DNA of 64,000 nt, taken from Neobacillus massiliamazoniensis (GTDB lineage Bacteria > Bacillota > Bacilli > Bacillales > Cytobacillaceae). How positions within the stretch are numbered: the first letter of the stretch is position 1; each line of letters begins with the position of its first letter. Made by a program: the position numbers and the translations under genes. This document shows positions 26,772 through 35,999 of the stretch, piece after piece. The DNA lies in assembly GCF_001048695.1 (NCBI RefSeq), contig NZ_CVRB01000006.1, forward strand, positions 234,561-298,560. The letters run 5' to 3'. The notes under the pieces are model-generated. The model did no database searches. It was not told where the DNA came from and worked only from the letters and a program-made list of their open reading frames with translations.

Positions 26772-27929
26772 ATGTATCCAAATATATTAAGACATCCTGG
26801 ACCTACCCCTATTCCGAAAAAAGTTCAGCTGGCCATGAACCAGGATATGATTAGTCACCGCACTAGAGAGTTTGTACAGCTCTATCAAGACACAACGAAA
26901 CGAGTGCGACCTCTTTTCGGAACAAAGCAGGATATTTTGCTTTTACCGTCCGGTGGTACGGCTGCATTAGAAGCTGCTGCTTTAAACACCGTTTCCCCAG
27001 GTGAGGAAGTAGTCGTTATTACCGTTGGCGCCTTTGGAGATTATTTCGTCTCTATTTGTGAGAAACATGGCTTCCAAGTACATAAATTGGAAAAAGCATG
27101 GGGCGAAGCTTGTACGGAAGAAGATCTAATTAACTTTCTAAAACCGTTATCAAACATAAAAGCCGTCTTTGCAACATATAACGAAACTTCAACTGGAATC
27201 TTAAACCCTATCGAAAAACTAGCCCATGTTGTCCGTACTCAGACAGATGCACTATTTATTGTCGATGGTATCAGCGGTATTGGTGGTGCTCCTGCTGAAA
27301 TGGATAACTGGGGAATCGATATTTTAGTAACAGGATCACAAAAAGCTTTAATGCTTCCCCCAGGACTTGCCCTCTTAAGCATTAGTGAAAGAGCATGGAA
27401 AGTAATCGAAAATAATCATACACCATCTTATTACTTAAATTTACTTAGCTATCGTGAGTGGGCATTGAAAGGAATGACACCTAACACCCCTGCTATTTCA
27501 CTGATTGTTGGACTTTCCTCTGTTTGTGATTTGATAGAAGAAGAAGGTGGATTTTCGCAAACAGTTGCTAGACATGAAGTTATGAAAAGGATGGTTCGTG
27601 AAGCCATGAAATCACTTTCGATTGGGCTTTTGACAACGGATGTTTACGGTTCACCGACGATTACCGCCATCCTTGCTCCAGAAGGAATTGAACTTTCCTC
27701 ATTCCTTGGACATTTAAAAAAGAAATACAACCTTGATTTTGCTGGAGGGCTTGGCCATCTGCAAGGAAAGATTTTCAGATTTGGGCATATGGGCTATTGC
27801 TTCCCGAGCGATATCCTTGAAGCCGTCTCCCTTATCGAAGCAGGATTACAAGATTTATCCTATTCTTTCGAACTAGGGGCAGGTGTATTAGCCGCACAAA
27901 AAGTTTTCTTGTCTTCTCAGCGAAAATAA
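26772..27929 (+). CDS. Class V aminotransferase, alanine-glyoxylate/serine-glyoxylate type
   Basis: PLP-dependent aminotransferase of 385 residues. Seen: the N-terminal HPGPTPIPKKV (phosphate-side GPTP motif), SHRTREF, PSGGTAALEAA, VDGISGIGGAP with the PLP-contacting Asp, and the Schiff-base Lys in VTGSQKALMLPPGLALL. These place it with alanine-glyoxylate, serine-pyruvate and purine-catabolic (PucG-like) transaminases; the exact amino donor cannot be read. GGAGG precedes the ATG. Single-gene unit with a terminator at 28009-28053. Confidence 0.85.
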   Translation: MYPNILRHPGPTPIPKKVQLAMNQDMISHRTREFVQLYQDTTKRVRPLFGTKQDILLLPSGGTAALEAAALNTVSPGEEVVVITVGAFGDYFVSICEKHGFQVHKLEKAWGEACTEEDLINFLKPLSNIKAVFATYNETSTGILNPIEKLAHVVRTQTDALFIVDGISGIGGAPAEMDNWGIDILVTGSQKALMLPPGLALLSISERAWKVIENNHTPSYYLNLLSYREWALKGMTPNTPAISLIVGLSSVCDLIEEEGGFSQTVARHEVMKRMVREAMKSLSIGLLTTDVYGSPTITAILAPEGIELSSFLGHLKKKYNLDFAGGLGHLQGKIFRFGHMGYCFPSDILEAVSLIEAGLQDLSYSFELGAGVLAAQKVFLSSQRK

Positions 27930-28008
27930 CTTTAAGATAATAGAATTATCAAAGGTCTGTTCAGGAGTAGTATTACCTTTTCAATCCAATTATCTATTTA
28001 TATCACCC

Positions 28009-28053
28009 AAATAAAAGAGGTTTACCATTTATTTTGGTAGACCTCTTTTATTT
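28009..28053. terminator. Bidirectional terminator between convergent genes
   Basis: AAATAAAAGAGGT pairs with ACCTCTTTTATTT around a partly paired loop, serving the aminotransferase (+) and the MFS gene (-). Confidence 0.8.
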
Positions 28054-28172
28054 AAACGCTTTGATTCTAGCATTTTTAACATTCTGGAATCGTTCTTATA
28101 ATAGGCTATTAATGAGTGTGTTAATTGTGAGTCATATCCACTCTGTCTCCATGTGAAATAGATATGATTCTA

Positions 28173-29387
28173 TTAAACTTTCTCCACTCTCTTTCGATAA
28201 CCTTTTACGGAAATGACCCCCATTAGGATCATGGCGATCAGCATATAGGCGATCCCTCCAATCAAGCCTAGGGAACGTGGGGCAAGATATTGTAATGCGA
28301 ATCCAGATAAAAACATGGATATACCCAATATTGGGTTTGCGATGGTTGCCAATAGGCCAAACATGGTACCTTGATGCTCTTCGGGGATTTCTTGCATGAG
28401 AATGGTATCGAAGCAGGCATTCCCTATCCCTGACATAAACGCCACACCACAAAACATTAGAAACGCAAAGACCACTAAATGAGTTTGGCTCAATAATAAT
28501 AGAAATGTTCCTTCTAGCATTAGACAGATTAACCCTGTAACAAGGTAATTTTTCCGCAGCCGATTGGCAATCGAAAAGCTTAGCGTTAAACCAATCCCTA
28601 ATGCACCGTAAAAAAGGCCGACTCCAACATCTCCTAGATGATATTCATTAACCGCATACACACTAATGAGGACATTATCGATACCGTTCATGAATGCAAT
28701 TAAGATCTCACAAAGCAGCAGGATTTGAACGGGAACAGACATCAAAATGACCTTTTTAAATACAAAGAACAGAGACTCCTTTTCTGGTGCCTTCCCTTCT
28801 TTAATCGCTTTCTTTTCGGGGAACGTAATTGTAGAGATAATCGCTGCTGCACCTAAAAATGAGGCAGCATTAAACCAAAATGTAACACCGGCGCCAAAAA
28901 TGGAGGCCACGATACCACCCGAAAAAGCTCCTCCGATTAAAACGATGCCGACCAAAACCTGTTCCAAACTATTCACTTTTACTAGATGTTCTTTATTCAC
29001 GAGACGGGGGATCGCCGATTTTCTAGCTGGTCCATATATTGCCTCTCCTGCTGCTAAAATAAATGAACTAAAATATACAATCCAAAGATCTTCTTTACTG
29101 TGAACCAATAAGAAAGATAACGCAAACACAATTCGAATCAAATCGGTTGCCACTAAGATTGTTTTTCTCGAGAATCGGTCTGCCAGCCTTCCACCAATTG
29201 GCGCAAATATGACAAAGGGGATTAGCCGAATGGCTAACGTCATTCCCACTGCGAATCCTGAGCCAGTTAGCTGCAAAAGCATCGCTAATACAGCCACAGA
29301 ACTAAAACGGTCCCCTATCCCATTCACAATCCCCGCCAGAAATAACTTCCGATACTGTTTTTCTTGCTTGATAAATAAAATACCCAT
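28173..29387 (-). CDS. MFS efflux transporter (MFS_3/drug exporter type)
   Basis: 404-residue major facilitator with 12 predicted helices. The loop 2-3 signature GGRLADRFSRKTILVATD and GEAIYGPARKSAIPRLV (exporter-type helix 4-5 region) are visible. The substrate is unknown. Its promoter region carries the same CACCTACTTTAAT..TTATCTAATT stretch as the ArsR-family gene upstream (29471-30049), so the two are likely co-regulated, the usual regulator-plus-exporter pairing. Confidence 0.85.
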   Translation of the reverse strand: MGILFIKQEKQYRKLFLAGIVNGIGDRFSSVAVLAMLLQLTGSGFAVGMTLAIRLIPFVIFAPIGGRLADRFSRKTILVATDLIRIVFALSFLLVHSKEDLWIVYFSSFILAAGEAIYGPARKSAIPRLVNKEHLVKVNSLEQVLVGIVLIGGAFSGGIVASIFGAGVTFWFNAASFLGAAAIISTITFPEKKAIKEGKAPEKESLFFVFKKVILMSVPVQILLLCEILIAFMNGIDNVLISVYAVNEYHLGDVGVGLFYGALGIGLTLSFSIANRLRKNYLVTGLICLMLEGTFLLLLSQTHLVVFAFLMFCGVAFMSGIGNACFDTILMQEIPEEHQGTMFGLLATIANPILGISMFLSGFALQYLAPRSLGLIGGIAYMLIAMILMGVISVKGYRKRVEKV

Positions 29388-29413
29388 ACGTCACCTACTT
29401 TAATGTTTATCTA

Positions 29414-29434
29414 ATTTTACTTTCATCTAATTAG
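29414..29434. promoter_or_regulatory. Probable operator of the ArsR-type regulator at the MFS gene
   Basis: TATCTAATT is followed by ATCTAATTAG, matching the perfect palindrome TATCTAATTAGATA at 30075-30088 in front of the regulator's own gene. Confidence 0.55.
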
Positions 29435-29444
29435 TTGTTTAAAA

Positions 29445-29472
29445 AAATACGGGTGCCAAGTGACACCCTTTT
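29445..29472 (-). terminator. Terminator of the ArsR-type regulator gene
   Basis: GGGTGTCACTTGGCACCC then GTATTTTTTT on the minus strand, overlapping the stop codon. Confidence 0.7.
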
Positions 29473-30049
29473 ATCGCAACCACCAAAGCTCAACAGGGTT
29501 TAACTCATATTGATTATTTTCTCTGTACATAAATTGGCACATAATGAGTTCGCGTCTTAAAGTTGCATAATCCTCATGAAATTGCTTTAAAAATTCATTT
29601 ATTTCTTTTTCTTGATAAACTTTCCCGAATTTTAATCCTTTGACCATATGTTCAAGGACCACAAGCTTTTTCTTTCGTTGCGCAGGATAGTTTTTCAGTT
29701 TCCCGTCTTTTGTGAAGAAATTGCTGATAATCGTTGCCCGTTCTTCCGCTGTAACCGACATTTCCATATTTGCCTCCCCTCCCGTTCCAACCGTTAAGAT
29801 GGCCTTCGCATTCATCTCCAATGTTTTCGTATTAAGAGAAAAATAGATGGTGTTTTTATCACGCCGCTCCTTTATAAGTCCAATCTCTCTTAGCTTCGCC
29901 ATATGATGCGTAATGGTTGGAGCTTTGAGTCCTAACTTTCCGGCAATCGCTTGACCGTGCAACGGACCCTGTTGGAGCAACGCAATAATCCGTAACCTTG
30001 TAAGATCCCCTAGTGCTTTATGAAAATCAACTATCTTGTTTAATTGCAT
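29471..30049 (-). CDS. ArsR-family regulator with C-terminal DUF2087 domain
   Basis: 192-residue regulator. Residues about 1-80 form an ArsR winged helix (ALGDLTRLRIIALLQQGPLH, ITHHMAKLREIGLIKERRDK) without the metal-binding Cys set of ArsR/CadC. Residues about 100-192 match DUF2087 (ISNFFTKDGKLKNYPAQRKK, LRRELIMCQFMYRENNQYEL). ATG 30047-30049 follows AGGTGGG by about 8 bases. A perfect palindrome lies about 26 bases upstream of the ATG, so autoregulation is likely, and a matching site is found at the MFS gene. The ligand is unknown. Confidence 0.85.
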   Translation of the reverse strand: MQLNKIVDFHKALGDLTRLRIIALLQQGPLHGQAIAGKLGLKAPTITHHMAKLREIGLIKERRDKNTIYFSLNTKTLEMNAKAILTVGTGGEANMEMSVTAEERATIISNFFTKDGKLKNYPAQRKKKLVVLEHMVKGLKFGKVYQEKEINEFLKQFHEDYATLRRELIMCQFMYRENNQYELNPVELWWLR

Positions 30050-30074
30050 CCTTAAACCCACCTACTTTAATCAT

Positions 30075-30088
30075 TATCTAATTAGATA
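30075..30088. promoter_or_regulatory. Palindromic operator in front of the ArsR-type gene
   Basis: TATCTAATTAGATA, a perfect 14-base palindrome close to the start codon. Confidence 0.65.
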
Positions 30089-30323
30089 TTAATGGAATTT
30101 CACTTAAATTGCAATAATGTTCAGGAAAATTTCTCCTTTATTTTTATAAAAAAAAAAATATTTAGATAAAATATTAATTTTTTGTTATAATAATTTTATT
30201 ATTTATATTTTTAATATTTTTATAGTAATAACCTGCGATATCAATGGTTTTAAAAAGGGAGGGGCCACAAAAAACGTAATTATCCAATTCTACAATAATA
30301 TTTACATTCATCATCAGATATTT

Positions 30324-30337
30324 TGAAAGCACTTACA
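30324..30337. promoter_or_regulatory. cre-like site upstream of the amino acid permease
   Basis: TGAAAGCACTTACA agrees with the CcpA consensus TGWAARCGYTWNCW at 13 of 14 positions (A for the central G). It would point to catabolite control of the permease. The rest of 30089-30439 shows no riboswitch or T-box I recognise. Confidence 0.4.
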
Positions 30338-30439
30338 TTAATTGGCGGCTATTATTTGGCCCTATTCCGAAAGGCTCGTTAAAGCATGATGATTGCGAGC
30401 TATGTTCATTTTCAATTCTTGCAACAGGAGGAGATAGAT

Positions 30440-31840
30440 ATGTCAAACAATGAATTAAAGAGGGGTCTTGAGGCTCGACATATTGAGATGATTGCCTTAG
30501 GCGGCACCATTGGTGTTGGATTATTTATGGGTTCAGCTAGTACTATTAAATGGACAGGTCCATCTGTCATGCTAGCATATGCTATCGCTGGAGTTTTTAT
30601 CTTTTTCATCATGCGTTCGATGGGAGAAATGCTTTATTTAGAGCCCACTACTGGCTCGTTTGCCACCTTTGCACATAAGTATATCCATCCTTTAGCTGGC
30701 TATATGACGGCGTGGAGTTATTGGTTTCAATGGGTAGTCGTCGGAATGGCTGAAATCACTGCCATTGGAATGTACATGAATTACTGGTTTCCACACCTCC
30801 CCCAATGGCTACCAGGTGTTATCGGCTTGATTATTCTTGGCCTTGCCAACCTGATCTCTGTCAAACTTTATGGAGAATTTGAATTCTGGTTTGCTCTTAT
30901 AAAAATAGTAACAATTGTGGTCATGATTATCACAGGGCTTGGCCTTATCTTTTTCGGATTAGGAAATCACGGTCATGCAATTGGACTATCTAACATTTGG
31001 AAAAATGGAGGCTTTTTCACAGGGGGCTTTAAAGGATTTTTCTTTGCTCTATCACTGGTAGTAGCTGCATATCAAGGTGTGGAGCTTGTCGGCATTACGG
31101 CAGGAGAAGCGAAAAACCCAACCAAAACATTAAAAAAAGCAATTAATAATATTATATGGCGTATTTTAATCTTTTATATTGGAGCTATTTTTATCATTGT
31201 AACTGTGTACCCATGGGATCAGTTAGGAACGATTGGCAGCCCATTTGTCTCCACCTTTGCCAAAGTCGGAATCACCGCAGCAGCGGGTATTATCAACTTC
31301 GTTGTGATTACAGCGGCATTATCCGGTGCCAATAGTGGGATTTATAGTTCAGGACGGATGCTCTATACGTTAGCCATGAACGGCCAAGCACCAAAAAGCT
31401 TTGCCAAATTATCTAAAAATGGCGTTCCGGCACACTGTACTTATGCTACACTTATTGGATTAATAATTGGAGTCATCTTGAACTATTTTGCTCCTAAAGG
31501 ACTTTTCCTTTATGTTTATAGTGCGAGTGTTCTACCAGGGATGGTCCCTTGGTTTGTCTTAATCATCAGCGAGCTTAATTTCAGAAAGGTAAAGGCGGCT
31601 GAAATGGCAAGTCACCCTTTCAAAATGCCTTTTGCTCCGTACAGCAATTATGCAACGATGATCTTTTTGCTCTTAGTGCTCGTTGGAATGTGGTTTAACC
31701 CGGATACACGTATCTCTCTTATTGTTGGAGTCATTTTTCTTGCAATTGTAATAGCTAGTTATTACCTTTTTAAAATGGAAAAACGCGTTCCGTTAAATGG
31801 AAAAGCGAACGAAGCTAGTTCCAAAAAAGATGTAGTCTAA
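30440..31840 (+). CDS. Amino acid permease, AAT family (APC superfamily)
   Basis: 466-residue, 12-helix proton-coupled permease. The N-terminal block RGLEARHIEMIALGGTIGVGLFMGSA, GEMLYLEPTTGSF and VAAYQGVELVGITAGEAKNP are typical of the AAT branch. Specificity cannot be read from sequence. ATG 30440-30442 follows AGGAGGAG by 6 bases; the frame's upstream extension of 18 codons has no site. It is a single gene with a terminator at 31862-31901. Confidence 0.9.
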   Translation: MSNNELKRGLEARHIEMIALGGTIGVGLFMGSASTIKWTGPSVMLAYAIAGVFIFFIMRSMGEMLYLEPTTGSFATFAHKYIHPLAGYMTAWSYWFQWVVVGMAEITAIGMYMNYWFPHLPQWLPGVIGLIILGLANLISVKLYGEFEFWFALIKIVTIVVMIITGLGLIFFGLGNHGHAIGLSNIWKNGGFFTGGFKGFFFALSLVVAAYQGVELVGITAGEAKNPTKTLKKAINNIIWRILIFYIGAIFIIVTVYPWDQLGTIGSPFVSTFAKVGITAAAGIINFVVITAALSGANSGIYSSGRMLYTLAMNGQAPKSFAKLSKNGVPAHCTYATLIGLIIGVILNYFAPKGLFLYVYSASVLPGMVPWFVLIISELNFRKVKAAEMASHPFKMPFAPYSNYATMIFLLLVLVGMWFNPDTRISLIVGVIFLAIVIASYYLFKMEKRVPLNGKANEASSKKDVV

Positions 31841-31861
31841 TAAGGTGTACCTATCAAACAT

Positions 31862-31901
31862 AAAAACAGTCCTCTTGAGGTGTTCATGAGGACTGTTTTT
31901 A
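31862..31901 (+). terminator. Terminator of the amino acid permease
   Basis: AAAAACAGTCCTC pairs with GAGGACTGTTTTT around a 13-base loop. Confidence 0.85.
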
Positions 31902-31958
31902 TCACTGGAATTGATCCCAACTGAAGTTTTTTTTGACGAAAACTAAAGGAGAATTTGA

Positions 31959-32903
31959 ATGCATAAGTCGATGAAAAAATCACATAATCGTCGAGAAAGT
32001 AATTCAACATTTATCCAATTAAATAAGCAATTAGCATTTTTAAAGAACAATAAGCGAAAAATCGATACCGACCAAGACCTATATTATGACGAAAATCAAG
32101 ATCGATTAGACATAGAACTATACTACAAATCAGTCGCCAAGCAAGAAGAAGATGGTTTAAGTACGTTTTATCGTTATAGTGAATTCCTCAATAAAACGCA
32201 TAAAAATCGCTTGCCTTACTTTATTAGCAAGGATTTATATTTATATACGTGGGTAGACCTACATCCCGACGGCACGGTTAGAAGCATTTATTCAGGTGAA
32301 GCAAAGAGTCCGGAATCATTAATCATCCATGACTTCCATGTCATAAGGGAAAAATATGAAGAATTCCAACTATTCCTAAAAAAAATAAAGCAAAACGAAT
32401 TTGAAACATTTAAGGAATTAAAAGAGTTTGAGCGGAATTTAAAGGTAAACACGGAACATATCGTCCCGCAGTCGTGGTTCAAGGCTTTAGAGCCAATGAA
32501 AGGCGATCTCCACCATCTGTTTGTTTGTGAACCTGTATGTAATATTGCCCGTTCGAATTTTCCATATGGTGATTTTTCCGATCATCAGCCCCATTCCGCT
32601 GAAGATTCTCTACAAAATCATTGTGGTGTTGTTGTGAAGGGCCAGTTTGAGCCTGAGAATGGAAAAGGCGAAGCGGCAAGGGCCATGCTTTATTTTCTAC
32701 TAAGGTACCCAAAAGCAATAAAAAAAGCTTTTCGCAGCCAAATTGATCTTCCATTGCTTATCGACTGGAACCTTAATTACCCTGTTGCCCTTTATGAAAA
32801 GCATCGGAATCAAGCAATTTTCCAAATTCAAGGAAATCGAAATCCGTTCATTGATTTTCCTAATTTAGCAAAAGAAATCGATTTCCCTTTTCTTTCGATT
32901 TGA
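31959..32903 (+). CDS. Endonuclease I-like (EndA/BsnA-type) nuclease without signal peptide
   Basis: 314 residues; the C-terminal 150 carry the Endonuclease I signature: TEHIVPQSWF (metal His), GDLHHLFVCEPVCNIARSNFPYG and FEPENGKGEAARAMLYFLLRYP. Members are Mg-dependent non-specific or structure-selective nucleases, usually secreted. Here the first 130 residues are charged and hydrophilic (MHKSMKKSHNRRESNS) with no signal peptide, so the protein seems cytosolic or exits by another route. AAAGGAGA lies 6 bases before the ATG. It is monocistronic with its own terminator. Confidence 0.8.
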   Translation: MHKSMKKSHNRRESNSTFIQLNKQLAFLKNNKRKIDTDQDLYYDENQDRLDIELYYKSVAKQEEDGLSTFYRYSEFLNKTHKNRLPYFISKDLYLYTWVDLHPDGTVRSIYSGEAKSPESLIIHDFHVIREKYEEFQLFLKKIKQNEFETFKELKEFERNLKVNTEHIVPQSWFKALEPMKGDLHHLFVCEPVCNIARSNFPYGDFSDHQPHSAEDSLQNHCGVVVKGQFEPENGKGEAARAMLYFLLRYPKAIKKAFRSQIDLPLLIDWNLNYPVALYEKHRNQAIFQIQGNRNPFIDFPNLAKEIDFPFLSI

Positions 32904-32915
32904 AAGTTTAAATTA

Positions 32916-32951
32916 CAAACAGGCACATGACTGAATCATGTGCCTGTTTTT
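32916..32951. terminator. Terminator between convergent genes
   Basis: AAACAGGCACATGA and TCATGTGCCTGTTTTT around CTGAA; a strong stem with T's on the plus side and A's on the minus side. Confidence 0.85.
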
Positions 32952-32961
32952 ATTTAATAGG

Positions 32962-35322
32962 TTAATGGTCGCGGTTTACAAAATAATTCAATAAATGCTT
33001 CAGAAATGTGGTATTGCGTGGAACAGCATGCAAAGCTTCCATTGCAAGACAGTAATTCTCCCACATCTCTTTTCGAGCACCTTCCTTACCTAGGATTGAC
33101 ACAAAAGTCGAATTGTTGTTTTCAGCATCTTTGCCGATTGGTTTTCCTAGCAAGTTTTTATCTCCTTCAACATCTAGCAGATCATCCTTAATCTGAAAGG
33201 CAATGCCGGCATGACGGGCGAAATTTTTCAAAGTTTCCATTTCAAACTCATCTGCATTGGCAAGAATGGCAGGCATGATTAAGGAAGCTTCGAATGCGAT
33301 TCCGGTTTTATAAAAGCTTATCATTTTTAATTGTTCCAGTGTCAATTGTTTTCCTTTAGAATCCAAGTCCATCGCCTGTCCCTGACACATAATTGCTGTC
33401 ATTTGAGCCGAATATTGGATTAAGTGAAGCACCGTTTTTGAATCGAACTGATCTAGAGATGCTTGTTCCTCAATTGCCTTCTGGGTAAGAAAGAGACCAG
33501 TTAATTCCGCAATGGCAATGTTATATACTTTATGAAGGGTTGGCCGCCCCCTGCGGGTGGACGCATTATCCTGGGATGGCAGGTCATCGTAAATGAGAGA
33601 TGCAGTATGCATATACTCCAATGATCTTAGAAGTGGAACGATTGCTAATTTTTTCAATCCATATTCGTTAACGCCCATGAACCAAGTCATGATTGGCCTC
33701 AATCGCTTTCCATCACCTTCTAGAGTGTAGTTCGCCGCCTCAATGATGGGATCTTTCATCAGAGATACATTCTCGTTTTCAGAGATTTTTAAGATGCTGT
33801 TGATTTCATGACGTACGGTTTTGATCTTATCAAAAAAGTCTTCCTGCTCCTTCCGATCGTTTTTCAAAATAGCAATCATATGGTCCCGAAGCAGTTTATC
33901 AAAGAAATCCACATCATCCGCTTTTCGAACCATATTTTGGATGACACGATTGAATTTCGAATCTCCACGAGCAAACAGCTCCATCACTTCATTGTATTTT
34001 TGGTTTCCTATTCGTTCCTTATATCGTTTCAAACCATTGATTGCCCGATCGAGAACAACCTCACAGGTCTTGGGATCTGAGTGATACACGTTATGGATCA
34101 AATTGGCAATCACTGTCCAGTATAATTCAAACGGGTTTATAAGATCAGGACGCTTATTATGATATTTTAGAAAATACGTATAGGGGGTTACCGCACCGGC
34201 CTTCAAGTCGTCAAACATATCGGTAAAATCATCTGCCAGCTGGTTGTAAATCCCATAGTAGAATGTTCGGTTGTCAAAATCCTCATCTTCAGGAGCACTG
34301 ATTACGGAACGGACAATCAATCTAGAAGAAGAGGATTTTAAAATGATTGGTATATAAAGCTCTTCATTGGTGTAATTTGCATTTGAAAGATTCTTTACAC
34401 GATCTACTTCCTGGGAATGAAAAAACACATAGCACTGCTCGAAAAAATTTTTTCTTGTCTCTCGTTTCTGATGGACCTTAATATACTCAAATGCTTCACT
34501 GAGTTCTGTATGAATATATCGAATCAGGTTGATGTTCCTTCCTGTCCACTTGCCCAATTTCGGCACAGTTCCTGTGATAAGGGTAGTCCGTATCAAATCT
34601 GAATATTGCTTTTTCTCTTTATCGGATAAGACTTGGGCATCCAAAAGATCGTCAATGAAGGGATATGTCAGACCGTAGGAATAGCCCAGTCTAATTGCTT
34701 CATCAAGTTTCTGAGTACGTTCTTGTGGCGATATCCCATCATTCATCTCTTCAACCACATGCATGATGACTCCACCAATGATTTTAATCAGTTTTCGCTG
34801 GGCTTGATCAGCGTCCATCCCCTTTGGAATTCGGGATGATACAGTCTTTAATTTATTTATTACCCAGATGATGGTAGATTCAATGCCTTCCTTTTGAGCC
34901 CACCGGTACAGCCCGGCCATGCTAAAGTCTTTAGTTTTAGAATGAGTCAGATGATTTTTTAAACTGTCAACTACACGTCGAACCCTGTTCTGTGTCTCAG
35001 GTGAGTTCAGGGCTTTGCCCAGGTCCCGCATAAAAATATAGGATATGCTTCGATCCAGGTAATGCTCCAGCTTTCCGGTGTAATTCAGCCATTGGATATA
35101 ATGGTAAAAACCTTGGGTATCAGGTTTTCTCTTTCCCCGTGAAAAAAAGGATAATAGTGGGTGATGAATATGGTTACGTTTCCACGATTGTATATCGTTT
35201 GTTATGGTTGAGACATAGTTCTTTTGCGTGACCTGGTCATAAAGTGTTTGAAAATAATGAGCAGCCTTCTCCTCAACCAGCAGATAAGATGTATCTGCAT
35301 TTTTTTTTAATTCCTCATTCAT
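32962..35322 (-). CDS. Two-domain isoprenoid synthase: helical N-terminal domain plus polyprenyl synthase
   Basis: A 786-residue protein, more than twice the length of a normal polyprenyl synthase (about 300). Residues about 500-786 are a complete trans-isoprenyl diphosphate synthase: GDGKRLRP (about 536-543), first aspartate motif DDLPSQD with RRGRPT (579-595), and second motif KDDLLD (712-717); the two-residue-longer first motif is that of bacterial FPP/GGPP-type enzymes. Residues 1-500 are predicted all-helical and carry FIDDLLD (222-228) and QLADDFTDMFDD (361-372), acid clusters like those of terpenoid-synthase folds. It may be a degenerate or terpene-cyclising domain (inference). ATG 35320-35322 follows GAGG with normal spacing. 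Monocistronic. Confidence 0.85.
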   Translation of the reverse strand: MNEELKKNADTSYLLVEEKAAHYFQTLYDQVTQKNYVSTITNDIQSWKRNHIHHPLLSFFSRGKRKPDTQGFYHYIQWLNYTGKLEHYLDRSISYIFMRDLGKALNSPETQNRVRRVVDSLKNHLTHSKTKDFSMAGLYRWAQKEGIESTIIWVINKLKTVSSRIPKGMDADQAQRKLIKIIGGVIMHVVEEMNDGISPQERTQKLDEAIRLGYSYGLTYPFIDDLLDAQVLSDKEKKQYSDLIRTTLITGTVPKLGKWTGRNINLIRYIHTELSEAFEYIKVHQKRETRKNFFEQCYVFFHSQEVDRVKNLSNANYTNEELYIPIILKSSSSRLIVRSVISAPEDEDFDNRTFYYGIYNQLADDFTDMFDDLKAGAVTPYTYFLKYHNKRPDLINPFELYWTVIANLIHNVYHSDPKTCEVVLDRAINGLKRYKERIGNQKYNEVMELFARGDSKFNRVIQNMVRKADDVDFFDKLLRDHMIAILKNDRKEQEDFFDKIKTVRHEINSILKISENENVSLMKDPIIEAANYTLEGDGKRLRPIMTWFMGVNEYGLKKLAIVPLLRSLEYMHTASLIYDDLPSQDNASTRRGRPTLHKVYNIAIAELTGLFLTQKAIEEQASLDQFDSKTVLHLIQYSAQMTAIMCQGQAMDLDSKGKQLTLEQLKMISFYKTGIAFEASLIMPAILANADEFEMETLKNFARHAGIAFQIKDDLLDVEGDKNLLGKPIGKDAENNNSTFVSILGKEGARKEMWENYCLAMEALHAVPRNTTFLKHLLNYFVNRDH

Positions 35323-35476
35323 TCTCTGCTACCTCTACATCATGTTTTAAAAAACTAGGATCCGTTAAAACATCCGTTTGGCACAACACTATAATTACAA
35401 CATTTTTTTAAAATATATTTATATATAATCCTAAATTAACATCTTTATAACCATTCAGCTTAGTATTATATCTAAA

Positions 35477-35950
35477 CTATAATGATAAATTTCTTTCGTC
35501 TTTTTTCTTTTTAATGGAAAAAAAGTAAAAAATACCTCCCAGCATCCAGTAAGGCTCCCAAAAAATCAATCTCCAAAAGGTGGCGTATTTATCTATTTCA
35601 AGGTTTAAAATGCCAGCTTCGCTTAAAGAAATAGTGGTGAAATTGAGAGAGCCATATAAAAATAGTAATAGCCCCAATATCTTTGTTATGTAATAGAGTA
35701 TCTTTCTTATCAGACAATTTCTCCAATTAAACAATTGCATCAAAAGTAAGACAACTCCCAGCAATTTAATGAATCCAGTAATCCAAACAATTGTTATGAA
35801 CGATGGCTCTGGATTCAATGCCATTTCATAAATTGAACCACCTAAAGATCTAACCCCAAACATGCCACCCATTGCCCAGTAGAAACTAATGCCAGCAAAT
35901 AAAATTGTCCATGTAACTCCAAAAAACAAAAAACATTTATTGGTTTCCAT
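35477..35950 (-). CDS. DUF3995 membrane protein
   Basis: 157-residue integral membrane protein with four predicted helices. FYWAMGGMFGVRSLGG near residue 24 and FWRLIFWEPYWMLGGIFYFF near the C-terminus fit DUF3995. The function is unknown. The gene is isolated; GGAGG-like AGGAACTTTC precedes the ATG. Confidence 0.65.
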   Translation of the reverse strand: METNKCFLFFGVTWTILFAGISFYWAMGGMFGVRSLGGSIYEMALNPEPSFITIVWITGFIKLLGVVLLLMQLFNWRNCLIRKILYYITKILGLLLFLYGSLNFTTISLSEAGILNLEIDKYATFWRLIFWEPYWMLGGIFYFFSIKKKKDERNLSL

Positions 35951-35999
35951 GCAGAAAGTTCCTCCAGTTTAATAACAATAATTTGACTACTTTATGTTT

